Below are positions 25,237 through 34,680 of a stretch of 58,063 nucleotides of DNA, piece after piece. The stretch covers positions 1 to 58,063 of the forward strand of contig CALLXF010000072.1 of the NCBI GenBank assembly GCA_938015805.1. The letters are read 5' to 3'. This DNA comes from an uncultured Saprospiraceae bacterium. Lineage in GTDB: Bacteria > Bacteroidota > Bacteroidia > Chitinophagales > Saprospiraceae. Position numbers and translations under genes: made by a program. The notes under the pieces were generated by a model. It was given only the letters and a program-made list of their open reading frames with translations, was not told where the DNA came from and searched no databases. How positions within the stretch are numbered: position 1 is the stretch's first letter; the number at the start of each line of letters is the position of its first letter.

Positions 25237-26541
25237 TTACAATCCAAATATTCTAGGCAACCATAATGATAAACCCTCAAAAAAAGTAATAACAAAAAGT
25301 AAACCTACCATCGCTAAAATAAAAGGAATCAGTGGTTTAATTACTTGTGAGACAGAAACTTTTGCGACACCTGACCCCACAAATAAAATGGTTCCTACAG
25401 GTGGTGTACATAATCCAATACACAAATTAAGAACCATAACTATTCCGAAATGCACTGGGTCCATCCCAAGAGAAGTAACTACTGGAAGAAAAATAGGCGT
25501 AAATATCAATACTGCAGGAGTTATATCCATGAATGTACCTACGATCAACAGAGTCAAATTGATCAAAAGAAAAATAAGGAACTTATTACTTACCGTGTCT
25601 ACTAAAAAACCTGTCATTAATTGAGGTAGGCTTTGGAATGAAAACAACCATGACATAGCCATCGATGTGCAGATCAAGAACATTACAACCGCTGTAGTCT
25701 TTGCACTGTCCAATAAAATTTGCGGTAGATCTTTTATCGTAATCGTTTTATAACTAAAACCTAAAATAAGCGAATACAAAACCGCCACCGCAGCAGCTTC
25801 CGTTGCCGTAAAAACACCTGCTACGATTCCACCTACTACAACGACGAGTAATAATAAGCTAAAAAATGCTCTTCTAAAATCAGTAAAAAAACGGCTTATA
25901 GAGGTTCTTTCTGATTTTTCGAATTTATATTTCCGAGCTTGGTATGCGGCTACAAGCATTAAGGTAACTCCTACTATAATTCCGGGAAGGTAACCCGCTA
26001 TAAACAAAGCAGCAACAGACGCTGCACCTCCACTGGCGAGTGCATAAACGATCAGCACATTACTAGGAGGAATTAATAAGCCCGTGGTAGATGATGTTAT
26101 ATTTAATGCAGCACTAAACTGTCTCGGGTACCCTTCGTCCTCCATACGATCCGTCATGATACTTCCGATAGCAGATGCGGCCGCAACAGCAGAACCCGAT
26201 ATTGCACCAAACAACATAGCCGCCAGGATATTTACATAAGCTAACCCACCTGGGAGCCCGCCGATCAGGGACTTAGCAAATTTTATTAATCTATTAGCAA
26301 TTCCTCCGCGATTCATTAACTCTCCTGCTAATACAAAGAAGGGAATGGCAAGCAATGCAAAACTATCAATACCAGTTGTCATTCTTTGTGCGACTGTAGT
26401 TATTCCCGGAAGAAAAGCAATATTTATCGCAATAGTAAGACTAGTGGATATACCTATACAAAATGCAACTGGAACACCATAAGCTAACAAAGCAAAAAAG
26501 CTTATAAAGAGTACTAGAATACTTATGATTTCTATAGACAT
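25237..26541 (-). CDS. dctM: TRAP transporter large permease DctM
   Basis: Cation-coupled large membrane subunit of a tripartite ATP-independent periplasmic transporter, 434 residues with about 12 membrane segments. Family signatures: LAIPFFVLAGELMNRGGIANRLI near residue 65, LFGAISGSAVAAASAIGSIM, the LIPPSNVLIVYAL segment and FTATEAAAVAVLYSL. Together with DctQ and DctP it should import a uronic acid, judged by the neighbours (kduI, kduD, uxaC). It overlaps dctQ by one base. The name reflects family, not a dicarboxylate substrate. Confidence 0.93.
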   Translation of the reverse strand: MSIEIISILVLFISFFALLAYGVPVAFCIGISTSLTIAINIAFLPGITTVAQRMTTGIDSFALLAIPFFVLAGELMNRGGIANRLIKFAKSLIGGLPGGLAYVNILAAMLFGAISGSAVAAASAIGSIMTDRMEDEGYPRQFSAALNITSSTTGLLIPPSNVLIVYALASGGAASVAALFIAGYLPGIIVGVTLMLVAAYQARKYKFEKSERTSISRFFTDFRRAFFSLLLLVVVVGGIVAGVFTATEAAAVAVLYSLILGFSYKTITIKDLPQILLDSAKTTAVVMFLICTSMAMSWLFSFQSLPQLMTGFLVDTVSNKFLIFLLINLTLLIVGTFMDITPAVLIFTPIFLPVVTSLGMDPVHFGIVMVLNLCIGLCTPPVGTILFVGSGVAKVSVSQVIKPLIPFILAMVGLLFVITFFEGLSLWLPRIFGL

Positions 26542-27029
26542 TATTTCTGAATTTGTAGTCCGGACTTATTATAGAGATGTATATTATAAATCGCAAAGAA
26601 CATTATTAAGAGACCACTAATCGGAACGATGGCATAAACATAACCCAGAGGCCAATTCATAGCAGCAGAAACTTGTCCTAAATATAATGTCGTATAAACT
26701 AAATTACCACCACCTATTACCATTACCACTAATGCAAAAATAAACATAAGTGATTCAATTATTTTTAATCGTTTAGTCATCTGCGATGTATCTAATTTTT
26801 TGAGCAAAAAATCCATCGCGAGATGTTCCCTCCTTCCAGATAAATATGCCGCTCCTAAAATGGTGAGCCATATTAATGCAAACCTCGCAAACTCCTCTGT
26901 AAAAGAAAACGATCGATTAAGTACGTAGCGTGCAAAAACTTGACAAAGCACATCGATTACTAAAAGAGCAAATATGCAAACCAGTATTTTCTCAATTATC
27001 GTATTTATAATACTATACGTTTTTTTCAT
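26541..27029 (-). CDS. dctQ: TRAP transporter small permease DctQ
   Basis: Small four-helix membrane subunit (162 residues) that links DctP to DctM. Typical features are FARYVLNRSFSFTEEFARFALIWLTILGAAYLSGRREHLAMDF across helices two and three (quoted as the region near residues 32-75) and a conserved basic segment before helix three. It overlaps dctM by one base and follows dctP by 1 bp, so all three subunits are made together. Confidence 0.9.
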   Translation of the reverse strand: MKKTYSIINTIIEKILVCIFALLVIDVLCQVFARYVLNRSFSFTEEFARFALIWLTILGAAYLSGRREHLAMDFLLKKLDTSQMTKRLKIIESLMFIFALVVMVIGGGNLVYTTLYLGQVSAAMNWPLGYVYAIVPISGLLIMFFAIYNIHLYNKSGLQIQK

Positions 27030-27030
27030 T

Positions 27031-28011
27031 TTATTGCTTTTGAATACTCGTTACAATTGCCTTCATCTTTGGATCCTTTGTAAAATTTTCTAAGATAGAT
27101 CTTGCCTTATCGGCGAATAATGACTTATCTGGTGTAATAAATTGCACATCAGCTGATCTTAATTTCGCTACGCACTCATCCACATTTTTCTTCCACAATT
27201 TCTTTTGTGCAACGACGGAGCTCTTAGCGGCTGTATTCATAATATTTTTTTCTTTATCTGTCAAAGTATTCCAGAAAGGTGTCCCTATTGCAATTACATC
27301 GGGAATAGAACTGTGCTCATCTAATGTATAGTACTTGCAAACTTCGTAATGTCCAGAACTAAAAAACGATGGAGGATTATTCTCCGCTCCATCAACAACA
27401 CCTTGTTGTAAAGCAGTATATAATTCCCCATAAGCCATCGGAGTAGCGGAACCTCCTAGGGCATTTACCATCTCTACCGACAATTGGTGATTCATAACTC
27501 TAATTTTTAATCCTTTTAGATCATCAGGAGTATTCACTGGTTTATTCTTAGTATAAAAACTGCGACTACCAGCATCATAAAAACAAAGTCCCCTCAGTAA
27601 GAAATCACTACCCGATTCCAGTATTTTATCACCGATATCACTTTCCAAAACTCGAAATAAATGATCCTTATCTCTAAATAAATATGGAACTCCTAATACT
27701 TTATATTCTGGTGCAAAATTAGCCATGGTAGCAGCACTGACTTTAGTCATGGCAATACTTCCGATTTGTAACAACTCTAACACTTCTCGTTCAGTACCTA
27801 ACTGACCATCAGGGAAAATTTTTACTTCTAGACTTCCTTTTGAATTTCTAGAAACTTCTTTTGCAAAAACTTCGATGGCCTGATGTACCGGATGAGATTT
27901 AGGAAGCGAATGAGCTAAGTAAGCTACTTTACGATCACTGATCTTATTACAAGAGCATAATCCCAAAATAATAAACGCTAAACATTCGATAACGAACAAT
28001 TTACTTCTCAT
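27031..28011 (-). CDS. dctP: TRAP transporter substrate-binding lipoprotein DctP
   Basis: Substrate-binding subunit, 326 residues. Unlike the soluble form in many Proteobacteria it has a lipobox (LGLCSC, Cys20 or so), so it is anchored to a membrane. DctP signatures: HPVHQAIEVFAKEVSRNSKG, FPDGQLGTEREVLELLQIG, the ligand-carboxylate Arg in DLKGLKIRVMNH near residue 172, and GELYTALQQGVVDGAENNP. Context predicts binding of a uronate or unsaturated uronate. The start overlaps the uxaC stop by 4 bases. Confidence 0.92.
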   Translation of the reverse strand: MRSKLFVIECLAFIILGLCSCNKISDRKVAYLAHSLPKSHPVHQAIEVFAKEVSRNSKGSLEVKIFPDGQLGTEREVLELLQIGSIAMTKVSAATMANFAPEYKVLGVPYLFRDKDHLFRVLESDIGDKILESGSDFLLRGLCFYDAGSRSFYTKNKPVNTPDDLKGLKIRVMNHQLSVEMVNALGGSATPMAYGELYTALQQGVVDGAENNPPSFFSSGHYEVCKYYTLDEHSSIPDVIAIGTPFWNTLTDKEKNIMNTAAKSSVVAQKKLWKKNVDECVAKLRSADVQFITPDKSLFADKARSILENFTKDPKMKAIVTSIQKQ

Positions 28012-29450
28012 ACGTTAGATGTTTGATCATTATCAAAATCAAAATAATCCTTAGCATTATTATAACAGATATTTTGCACCATTTGGCCGAGCCACGCAAC
28101 ATCATCAGGGAGTAACCCATCGGATACATCCTGTCCTATTATATTACACAAGATTCTTCTAAAATATTCATGTCTAGTAAATGAAAGAAAGCTTCTACTA
28201 TCAGTCAACATTCCTAAAAATCGTGAAAGCAATCCCATATTACTAAGCGTATTTATTTGCTTTTCCATTCCATCTTTTTGATCTAAAAACCACCAAGCAG
28301 AACCCCACTGTATTTTACCAGCCATACTTCCATCATTAAAGTTTCCTGCCATTGTCGCAAAGACCTCATTATCTCTGGGATTCAAGTTATACAAAATGGT
28401 CTTAGATAACTTATTTTCATTATCAAGCTTATCCAGAAAAAACGACAACCCTCTTGCTTGATCATAGTCCCCTATACTATCAGCCCCGACATCCGCACCG
28501 ATAGACCTCATTAATCTTGAATTATTATTTCTTATAGCTCCGAGATGCAACTGCATACTCCAGCTTTTTGAATGATATAATTTACCTAACTCATAAAGTA
28601 AAACCATTTGAAAATTCTGAGCTTCTTCTTCATCAACTAACTCTAAAGACTTCCTTTTTAATAATATTTTATCTAGACTTATTTGGTTTTTATTTTCGAT
28701 AAATAATTGACTAAGTCCATGGTCAGACAAGCGACATCCTAACGCATCAAAAAAATCAATTCTACTAGAAAGTGCCTCCAGAAGTTTATCAAAACTATTT
28801 ATTTCTGAATCTATGATAGATTCTAATTTATGGAGATATATTAGAAAATCCGAATGGGTAATATTTAAAAACTTATCAGGACGGAATGTCGGTAGCAATT
28901 TAAGTTGATCATCTTCATTTAGGTTCTCCTTATGATAAAATAAACTATCCGTCGGATGATCTGTGGTACAGACCAGTTCAACATTCATTTTTTTTAGTAA
29001 GCCTTTCGGCGAATAAGACTCTTCCTGTAAAAGTGCACTACTGTTATTATAAATTTCGTCAGCAGTAGATGGCCTAAGTAGATTTGTAATTCCAAAATAT
29101 CTTTGGAGTTCTAAATGTGTCCAATGATACAGTGGATTACGCATAGTGTGAGGTACAGTTTCAGCCCACTTTAAAAACTTTTGTTTATCTGTCGCGTCCC
29201 CCGTAATGTAATCTTCTGATATACCATTTGCTCTCATCGCTCTCCATTTGTAATGATCTCCATTTAACCAAGCATGAGTAATATTTACAAAGTTTTTATT
29301 CTCATAAATTTCTTTGGGCGACAAGTGGTTATGATAGTCGATAATAGGAAGATCTTTTGCGTACTCGTGATATAAAGAGACAGCTATATCACTTTGCAAT
29401 AAGAAATTAGCTTCTAGGAATTTTTGTTTTTCTGAATTGTCTTTTATCAA
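28008..29450 (-). CDS. uxaC: Glucuronate/galacturonate isomerase
   Basis: Isomerises D-glucuronate to D-fructuronate or D-galacturonate to D-tagaturonate. The 480 residues show the amidohydrolase-like metal motif IIDYHNHLSPKEI near residue 35, the WRAMRANGI and HWTHLELQRYFGI segments, CTTDHPTDSL, and MQLHLGAIRNNN with IGADVGADSIGD. No uxaA/B or uxuA/B gene is adjacent, so the next steps are encoded elsewhere. Its place between the hydrolases and the transporter suggests the substrate yields both a saturated and an unsaturated uronate. Confidence 0.95.
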   Translation of the reverse strand: MIKDNSEKQKFLEANFLLQSDIAVSLYHEYAKDLPIIDYHNHLSPKEIYENKNFVNITHAWLNGDHYKWRAMRANGISEDYITGDATDKQKFLKWAETVPHTMRNPLYHWTHLELQRYFGITNLLRPSTADEIYNNSSALLQEESYSPKGLLKKMNVELVCTTDHPTDSLFYHKENLNEDDQLKLLPTFRPDKFLNITHSDFLIYLHKLESIIDSEINSFDKLLEALSSRIDFFDALGCRLSDHGLSQLFIENKNQISLDKILLKRKSLELVDEEEAQNFQMVLLYELGKLYHSKSWSMQLHLGAIRNNNSRLMRSIGADVGADSIGDYDQARGLSFFLDKLDNENKLSKTILYNLNPRDNEVFATMAGNFNDGSMAGKIQWGSAWWFLDQKDGMEKQINTLSNMGLLSRFLGMLTDSRSFLSFTRHEYFRRILCNIIGQDVSDGLLPDDVAWLGQMVQNICYNNAKDYFDFDNDQTSNV

Positions 29451-29489
29451 CTTGGTTTCTCTTTGAATTAGTATTACGTATTCTTATTA

Positions 29490-30455
29490 TTACTGTAAAG
29501 AAGTTTCTATAAATGATTTAAAATGATCTGCTTCTTTAATTGCGTTTTTATCTTGTTCCCATACAGAGGCAAACTTGTAGGTCACTTCCTTTCTTGCATT
29601 ACTAAACACATAAACATGACTTAACGAATCATCCACTGCCTGAGGTTCATAATCCAGACTAGCTGTTATTCCCATTCCCATTTTTTCGTTATGAAATGAT
29701 TGAACTCCCCAATTATAAGCATAAAAGTTTTCACTTGTTTGACCTTCAATAATTTCAGAAAGATGTTTTACGATACCTGTGGCAAACTTAAATCCCTTGG
29801 GCAATTCACCATTTACAACTCTAAGATGGATCTCAGACCAAGGACTTCCTGACGAAAGGCTCCAGTCTTGTATTAAATCAAAAGATCGTCCTTCTATCGT
29901 AAGATTGGTAAAGGTCGTCCTGATCGTTGATTTTGCTTTATTTGATTCTATGATCTCTATTACTTTTCGATCACAATCGGAAAGTGTATAAATGCTGTCT
30001 TTATACCAAATAGCAGGAGAGCCTAATCCTAGAGAATTTCCTACTTTGAGAATATCAGTACCCCAGTTCATTATATTATGATAATCCCAACTAACAGTAT
30101 CCATGACAAGATCATAAACCTTCTTACCATAAATATCAAATCGATGTCGACTATCTGCATAATATCGATATGCAATAAGCTCATTTTCAAGAACCGGACC
30201 TTCAAACATAAACCATTTATTTTGAGGAGATAGGTTTACAGGTATTTCAATCTTTTGATGTTTTACGTATGGCCCTAAAATTTCATTCTTGTCCATTGCT
30301 TTATAAGGTAAGTCTTGAGTCATCAGTAAAGCCTGAGTGTGCTGAATGGGTGATACTTTCGATATTAAAGCAGACTGCTCGTTAACTGTATTTTTACATG
30401 AATAGAATATACATAATAAGGATATTAAAAATAATGTACAAACTTGATTTCTCAT
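29490..30455 (-). CDS. DUF4861-family lipoprotein
   Basis: A 321-residue predicted lipoprotein (lipobox LLCIFYSC near residue 20). It resembles the DUF4861 family found in polysaccharide-utilisation loci, with segments ENELIAYRYYADSRHRFDIY, YHNIMNWGTDILKVGNSLG and IWYKDSIYTL. The family's biochemical role is not settled; the GH88 and uxaC context suggests a part in uronate-containing glycan breakdown at the cell surface or in the periplasm. It is 34 bp from the GH2 gene and in the same operon. Confidence 0.8.
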   Translation of the reverse strand: MRNQVCTLFLISLLCIFYSCKNTVNEQSALISKVSPIQHTQALLMTQDLPYKAMDKNEILGPYVKHQKIEIPVNLSPQNKWFMFEGPVLENELIAYRYYADSRHRFDIYGKKVYDLVMDTVSWDYHNIMNWGTDILKVGNSLGLGSPAIWYKDSIYTLSDCDRKVIEIIESNKAKSTIRTTFTNLTIEGRSFDLIQDWSLSSGSPWSEIHLRVVNGELPKGFKFATGIVKHLSEIIEGQTSENFYAYNWGVQSFHNEKMGMGITASLDYEPQAVDDSLSHVYVFSNARKEVTYKFASVWEQDKNAIKEADHFKSFIETSLQ

Positions 30456-30489
30456 GATTTCTTAATTTTCTAATTCCTAAAATAGGCTT

Positions 30490-32955
30490 TTATTTTTTAT
30501 CAAAATCAATGGTAAGATAACTGCCTTTAAAGTCTTGATTCCTGACCTCGATAATGGCTTTCCCTCTTTTACTTGGTACTAGTTCTATTGCGGCATAACC
30601 GTTTGCCATTTGTATCACTTGACTTCTAGTCGGCGTTCCATAATTTTTCAATAATTGACCTTGTCCATCATGAGAGAAATAAATGTACTTTTCATAGTCT
30701 AAAATACGCATATCGTTTTCGTCGCTCATCTTAGCTTCGATTAGATAATTGCCATTCTCTAATACCTTATATGACAAATTTATTTTTTCTGGCTTTCCCA
30801 CTTTAGAAAAGCTATAATTTACGGTCATCGAATCTGTGGATACTTGAATACCATTTTTAAAGCCTTTAGTACTTAACTTGTTTTCTCCTTCGGTAAACAT
30901 CACATCCCAAGTCAAGCCATTCGCGGGAAAATCTCCTAATATTTTTTCTTTTGTACCCAAAGAGTTTCCATTATGAAAAAATTCTACACGATCACAATTG
31001 CTATAAACCGAGATATTTCTTTTTTCATTCTCCTGGCCTCTTCTTTCTGTCCAGCTGTGAGATTCAATATAAGTAAAGGGATCATGAGACCAATAACTTT
31101 TAAAAACATAGTATGCATCTTTGGGTTTTCCGGATCGGTCCACTAAGCCCTTTTGATTAAGATAAGGAATTGCATTTTCAGGACGCAGCGGAGTACCAAA
31201 ATCTTTAAATGCCCACTGTGCATTCCCTGCAAATGTTTCACTCTTCTCCGTAACACTTAGATACCAATCAAATAAATCCACGATATAATTCTCAGTCCAG
31301 TCGCCTTCTTTTGCTATATTGTTAACATTGACTTGATTAGAAACTTCTGCCCATCCATCTTCATTCATAGTACCTTCTCCAGTGATCGGGTTCTCTGTAT
31401 GTCTGCCCACGTGACTGGATCCGCCATATTCCATGTGTAAGAATCGTGGATACTTTTTCTGATTTTTTTCAAGGGTGTTCTTATAATTTGTATATACTCC
31501 TGCGTACCATCCCGACCAAATAGATGGCGAGAATACATCCACAAGATCAGCACCAGCATAGTACTTTCTTATCGAAGTCATTCGATAAGGATCTAGGCTA
31601 TGAGCAATATCATTGAGATGAGTTAAAAAAGTATTAATTTGACCCTCGTTATTTCCGTTTTCAAAATCTGGCAGCCAATATATTTCATTACCCAACGACC
31701 AAAACAATATTGAAGGGTGATTAAAATTTTGATTGATCTGTTCGATAAACAATCTCTCTGTATTATTCTTCCAAGTTTGCTTACCTACCCCTCCTCTACA
31801 CCAGGGCAATTCGTCCCATACAATGATTCCTAGTTCATTACAAGCTTTATAAATTTCTGGATCTTGAGGGTAATGTCCGAGCCTTAAAAAATTAGCTCCG
31901 ACATCTTTAATCTGCTCAATGTCTTTTCTATGTAATTCATTAGGCATTGCAGCTCCATAACCCGCATGTTCTTCATGCCTATGAGTCCCCCTAAGTAACA
32001 ATCGCTCCCCGTTTAAAAAAAACGCTCCATACTCTTCAAATCGAAACCAACGATATCCAATTGTTTCGAATATCTCATCCACTAACTGCTGGTCCTTCCA
32101 AAGCTGAACATGGACCTCATATAAATTGGGGTTTTTTGGAGACCATAATTTAGGATTTTTTAAGTCTTTGAGGCTCCAACCTGTCGATCGATTAAAGTCA
32201 TTACCTCTCAGCGAATCTTGGATAATTACCTCTCGAGTGGATTTATCTATTATCTGCGAAATTAGTAAATGAGAATCTTCTAACTCATCTTCCTTGCTTA
32301 TAGTTAGATCAATATGAGTAAGTGCTTTTTGAGTTGATACCTCTGGAGTACTAATTTTTAATTTATTGAGATGTAGCTCTGGTAATGTTTTTAACCATAC
32401 ATCCCTGGTAATGCCTCCATAAATAAAGAAGTCCGCTTTTTGGGAAGGAATAATATCCCTATTAACTGAATTATCCACTCTAACCAAAAGTGAATTTAAA
32501 TTGCCTTTGTTAATATGTTTTGTAATGTTCACCTCAAAGCCCACGTACCCCCCTATGTGCTGCTCAATTTTAGCACCATTTAAATATATATCAGCAGTCA
32601 TATTTGCTCCTTCGAAATAAAGGATAAACTCTGCCTTGAGATCAGGAATAAAGATATCTTTCTTATACCAACTGGCATCCCTTCTATATCCCGGTAGATT
32701 ATCTACTGCATCCCATTGATTCCAAGTATGAGGTAGATTTATGTTTTTCCAATCTGTATGATTATATACCTCTTCAATATTCTCAAAATTATGTTCCAAA
32801 TAAGACCAGTCTTGATTGATATTTTCCACTTTTCTTTGAACTGCCATTATTTCTTGATAATCAATCAATGTTGATTTTACAATAGACTGTTTACTGCAGG
32901 ATAAGAATACGAGAATAATAAAAATGCTAAGAATATGTTTCAATACCATTTTCAT
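30490..32955 (-). CDS. Glycoside hydrolase family 2 lipoprotein (beta-galactosidase/glucuronidase type)
   Basis: Exo-acting retaining beta-glycosidase, 821 residues, lipobox LVFLSC with Cys20. Domains: sugar-binding jelly roll (~65-195, LPHTWNQWDAVDNLPGYRRD), Ig-like (~200-300), TIM barrel (~305-600) and C-terminal beta domains. The acid/base Glu is E424 in SLGNEIYW and the nucleophile E509 in LHMEYGG. Family 2 includes beta-galactosidases, glucuronidases and others; the motifs do not decide which. With GH88 next to it, removal of a sugar beside a uronate is likely. It lies directly against the GH88 gene. Confidence 0.92.
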   Translation of the reverse strand: MKMVLKHILSIFIILVFLSCSKQSIVKSTLIDYQEIMAVQRKVENINQDWSYLEHNFENIEEVYNHTDWKNINLPHTWNQWDAVDNLPGYRRDASWYKKDIFIPDLKAEFILYFEGANMTADIYLNGAKIEQHIGGYVGFEVNITKHINKGNLNSLLVRVDNSVNRDIIPSQKADFFIYGGITRDVWLKTLPELHLNKLKISTPEVSTQKALTHIDLTISKEDELEDSHLLISQIIDKSTREVIIQDSLRGNDFNRSTGWSLKDLKNPKLWSPKNPNLYEVHVQLWKDQQLVDEIFETIGYRWFRFEEYGAFFLNGERLLLRGTHRHEEHAGYGAAMPNELHRKDIEQIKDVGANFLRLGHYPQDPEIYKACNELGIIVWDELPWCRGGVGKQTWKNNTERLFIEQINQNFNHPSILFWSLGNEIYWLPDFENGNNEGQINTFLTHLNDIAHSLDPYRMTSIRKYYAGADLVDVFSPSIWSGWYAGVYTNYKNTLEKNQKKYPRFLHMEYGGSSHVGRHTENPITGEGTMNEDGWAEVSNQVNVNNIAKEGDWTENYIVDLFDWYLSVTEKSETFAGNAQWAFKDFGTPLRPENAIPYLNQKGLVDRSGKPKDAYYVFKSYWSHDPFTYIESHSWTERRGQENEKRNISVYSNCDRVEFFHNGNSLGTKEKILGDFPANGLTWDVMFTEGENKLSTKGFKNGIQVSTDSMTVNYSFSKVGKPEKINLSYKVLENGNYLIEAKMSDENDMRILDYEKYIYFSHDGQGQLLKNYGTPTRSQVIQMANGYAAIELVPSKRGKAIIEVRNQDFKGSYLTIDFDKK

Positions 32956-34158
32956 TTAGGATTTATAATATTCATTTAATCTAATAAGAGCTTCGGTATA
33001 ATAATATTCTGCATAAATAATCGGGCTGTCTATTTCAAATTCTCCTGGAACACTTCCAGTACTGTGTTTAATAAAAAATGGAGCAGTTTCTAATTTATAT
33101 TTTTCAGATGCTATACTTTTAAGAGTGCCTTCTGCCCACTTGATGTATTTGGAGGATTCTTGAGGAACATAATGCTGTAGCTCTAATAATCCAGAAGCAG
33201 CCACAGCAGCTGCAGAAACATCTCTTGGTTCGCTTACATCAGTAACATCATAGTCCCAATACGGAATTAGATCTTCCGGAAGATTAGGATGCGTGTAAAT
33301 GTATTCTGCTATTCTTTTAGCTTGATCTAAATAAAGCTCGTTTTTAGTATAACGATAAGCAACAGTAAATCCATATAGTCCCCATGCTTGCCCCCGACTC
33401 CAAGCTGATTCATGTTCTTTACCCTGATGAGTATGTCTATTTACGATAGCCCCAGTCTCAGTATCATAGTCCACTACGTGATACGAACTGTAGTCATCTC
33501 TAAAATGATTTTTTAGAGTTGTAGTGGCATGATGATCAGCTATTTTATAGTAGGTAGAATCATCTGTAGAGATAGCAGTTTCGAAAACCAATTCGAGATT
33601 CATCATGTTATCGATTATCACTGGAAATTTCCATAAGTGCTCATGATGATCCCAAGATCTTATGGCCTTTACGTTTGTGTTATATCGAGTACATAATGTT
33701 TTACCAGCAGTAGTATATATTTGTTTATACCTATCCTCATTAGTTATTTTATAGGCATTCCCAAAAGGGCAATATATTTTAAAACCTAAATCATGAGTTC
33801 CATCATCCCATTTTTCCTTTTCTATAAAATTTGACCATGTAACCGCAGCTTCTTTTAGCTTTTCATTTCTCGTGTATCCATACAATTGCCAGAGCAAACC
33901 AGGATAAAAACCACTTGTCCAACTCTTTGATTTTGTTCCTTTGAGTTTACCATTTTCAATAGTCCTAGGTATCTCAGTAGAATCAATTTCTATTAATGCT
34001 AAATCAGCTATGGCCTTTTCTGAAAGATCATTTAAAATCTGATTTGTTGGTACTCTTTGTGTATTTGGAGCGTTCTCAATACTTTTTGTCGCAAGCTTGT
34101 TAGAATCACAAGCAGTCAAAAAGAATAAAGTAAACGAAAAAACAAGAGTAAATTTCAT
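32956..34158 (-). CDS. Glycoside hydrolase family 88 unsaturated glucuronyl hydrolase lipoprotein
   Basis: Hydrates the double bond of the 4,5-unsaturated uronate left at the non-reducing end by polysaccharide lyases, releasing 5-keto-4-deoxyuronate, the KduI substrate. The 400 residues begin with a lipoprotein signal (LFFLTAC, Cys17). The two catalytic-site Asp are visible: D123 in GTHDLGFKIYC and D183 in WKFPVIIDNMMNLELVF, 60 apart as in characterised family members. SAWSRGQAWGLYGF near 251 is also diagnostic. It is the first gene of the operon. The lyase that makes its substrate is not in the window. Confidence 0.93.
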   Translation of the reverse strand: MKFTLVFSFTLFFLTACDSNKLATKSIENAPNTQRVPTNQILNDLSEKAIADLALIEIDSTEIPRTIENGKLKGTKSKSWTSGFYPGLLWQLYGYTRNEKLKEAAVTWSNFIEKEKWDDGTHDLGFKIYCPFGNAYKITNEDRYKQIYTTAGKTLCTRYNTNVKAIRSWDHHEHLWKFPVIIDNMMNLELVFETAISTDDSTYYKIADHHATTTLKNHFRDDYSSYHVVDYDTETGAIVNRHTHQGKEHESAWSRGQAWGLYGFTVAYRYTKNELYLDQAKRIAEYIYTHPNLPEDLIPYWDYDVTDVSEPRDVSAAAVAASGLLELQHYVPQESSKYIKWAEGTLKSIASEKYKLETAPFFIKHSTGSVPGEFEIDSPIIYAEYYYTEALIRLNEYYKS

Positions 34159-34175
34159 AGAGTCTGGGTTGTGAC

Positions 34176-34183
34176 CAAATTTA
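34176..34183 (-). promoter_or_regulatory. Candidate -7 box for the uronate operon
   Basis: Reads TAAATTTG on the minus strand, a full match to TAnnTTTG, 17 bp before the GH88 start codon. A T-rich stretch, but no exact TTTG, lies at the -33 distance. This is the only good promoter candidate found for the nine-gene operon. Confidence 0.5.
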
Positions 34184-34324
34184 ATATGAAAAAAGCATTT
34201 AATAGAAAAAATTTAAATTTATAATAAGGCGAGGTCATCCATTTAAAAAAAATGAGAATTAGAATCTCATACGTAGGATGCACATTAAAATTATGATCAC
34301 TTTCCGAACCTGAAGAATGATGAA

Positions 34325-34573
34325 ATCCATGAGTGCTCACAATTAGAGATTTTGATTCTTTTTTCCAAAACGCAAGAAGTCTAATCTGCTTTTAGTTATG
34401 GTTTGTCCTGAATTCCCAAATTTCTTTATCGATCTTCTTTAATAGTTTTGGATCGTTTTTGAATCGTGAAATTCTTATATTTTCTAATATTTTTTTCCTT
34501 GTCTTATTGTCTAAGCTTGACAAGAAATCTACACCATCTTTTAAGAATTCAACAATAAATATATATTTATTAG
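34325..34573 (-). pseudogene. Decayed RelE/HigB-like toxin gene
   Basis: Reading the minus strand, one frame encodes KYIFIVEFLKDGVDFL, SSLDNKTRKKILENIRISRF, KNDPKLLKKIDKEIWEFR, then an in-frame TAA, then KQIRLLAFWKKES and SLIVSTHGF. This is the layout of phage-derived Gp49/RelE-type toxins (LDxKTRKKI, DPxLFKK, EIWEFR, YRLLAFWDK, THGF). The ATG expected at about 34573 is AAT, and the internal stop lies near 34393, so the gene is dead. No antitoxin gene is recognisable beside it. The rest of 34159-34680 holds only the operon promoter candidate. Confidence 0.65.
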
Positions 34574-34680
34574 AATTTGCCCTTACTCCTTAAGACAAAG
34601 GACTTTCGATGACATGTTATCTAGGTGAAAAGTGAATACTGATTTTTAAAATGTACTATTATACTAGATCACATTGGTTA

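Noticed and set aside
34155-34340. A 61-codon minus-strand frame starting MSTHGFHHSSG
   Set aside because: It is the tail of the broken RelE/HigB-like toxin frame (THGF) running into non-coding DNA and over the GH88 promoter and start, not a gene of its own.
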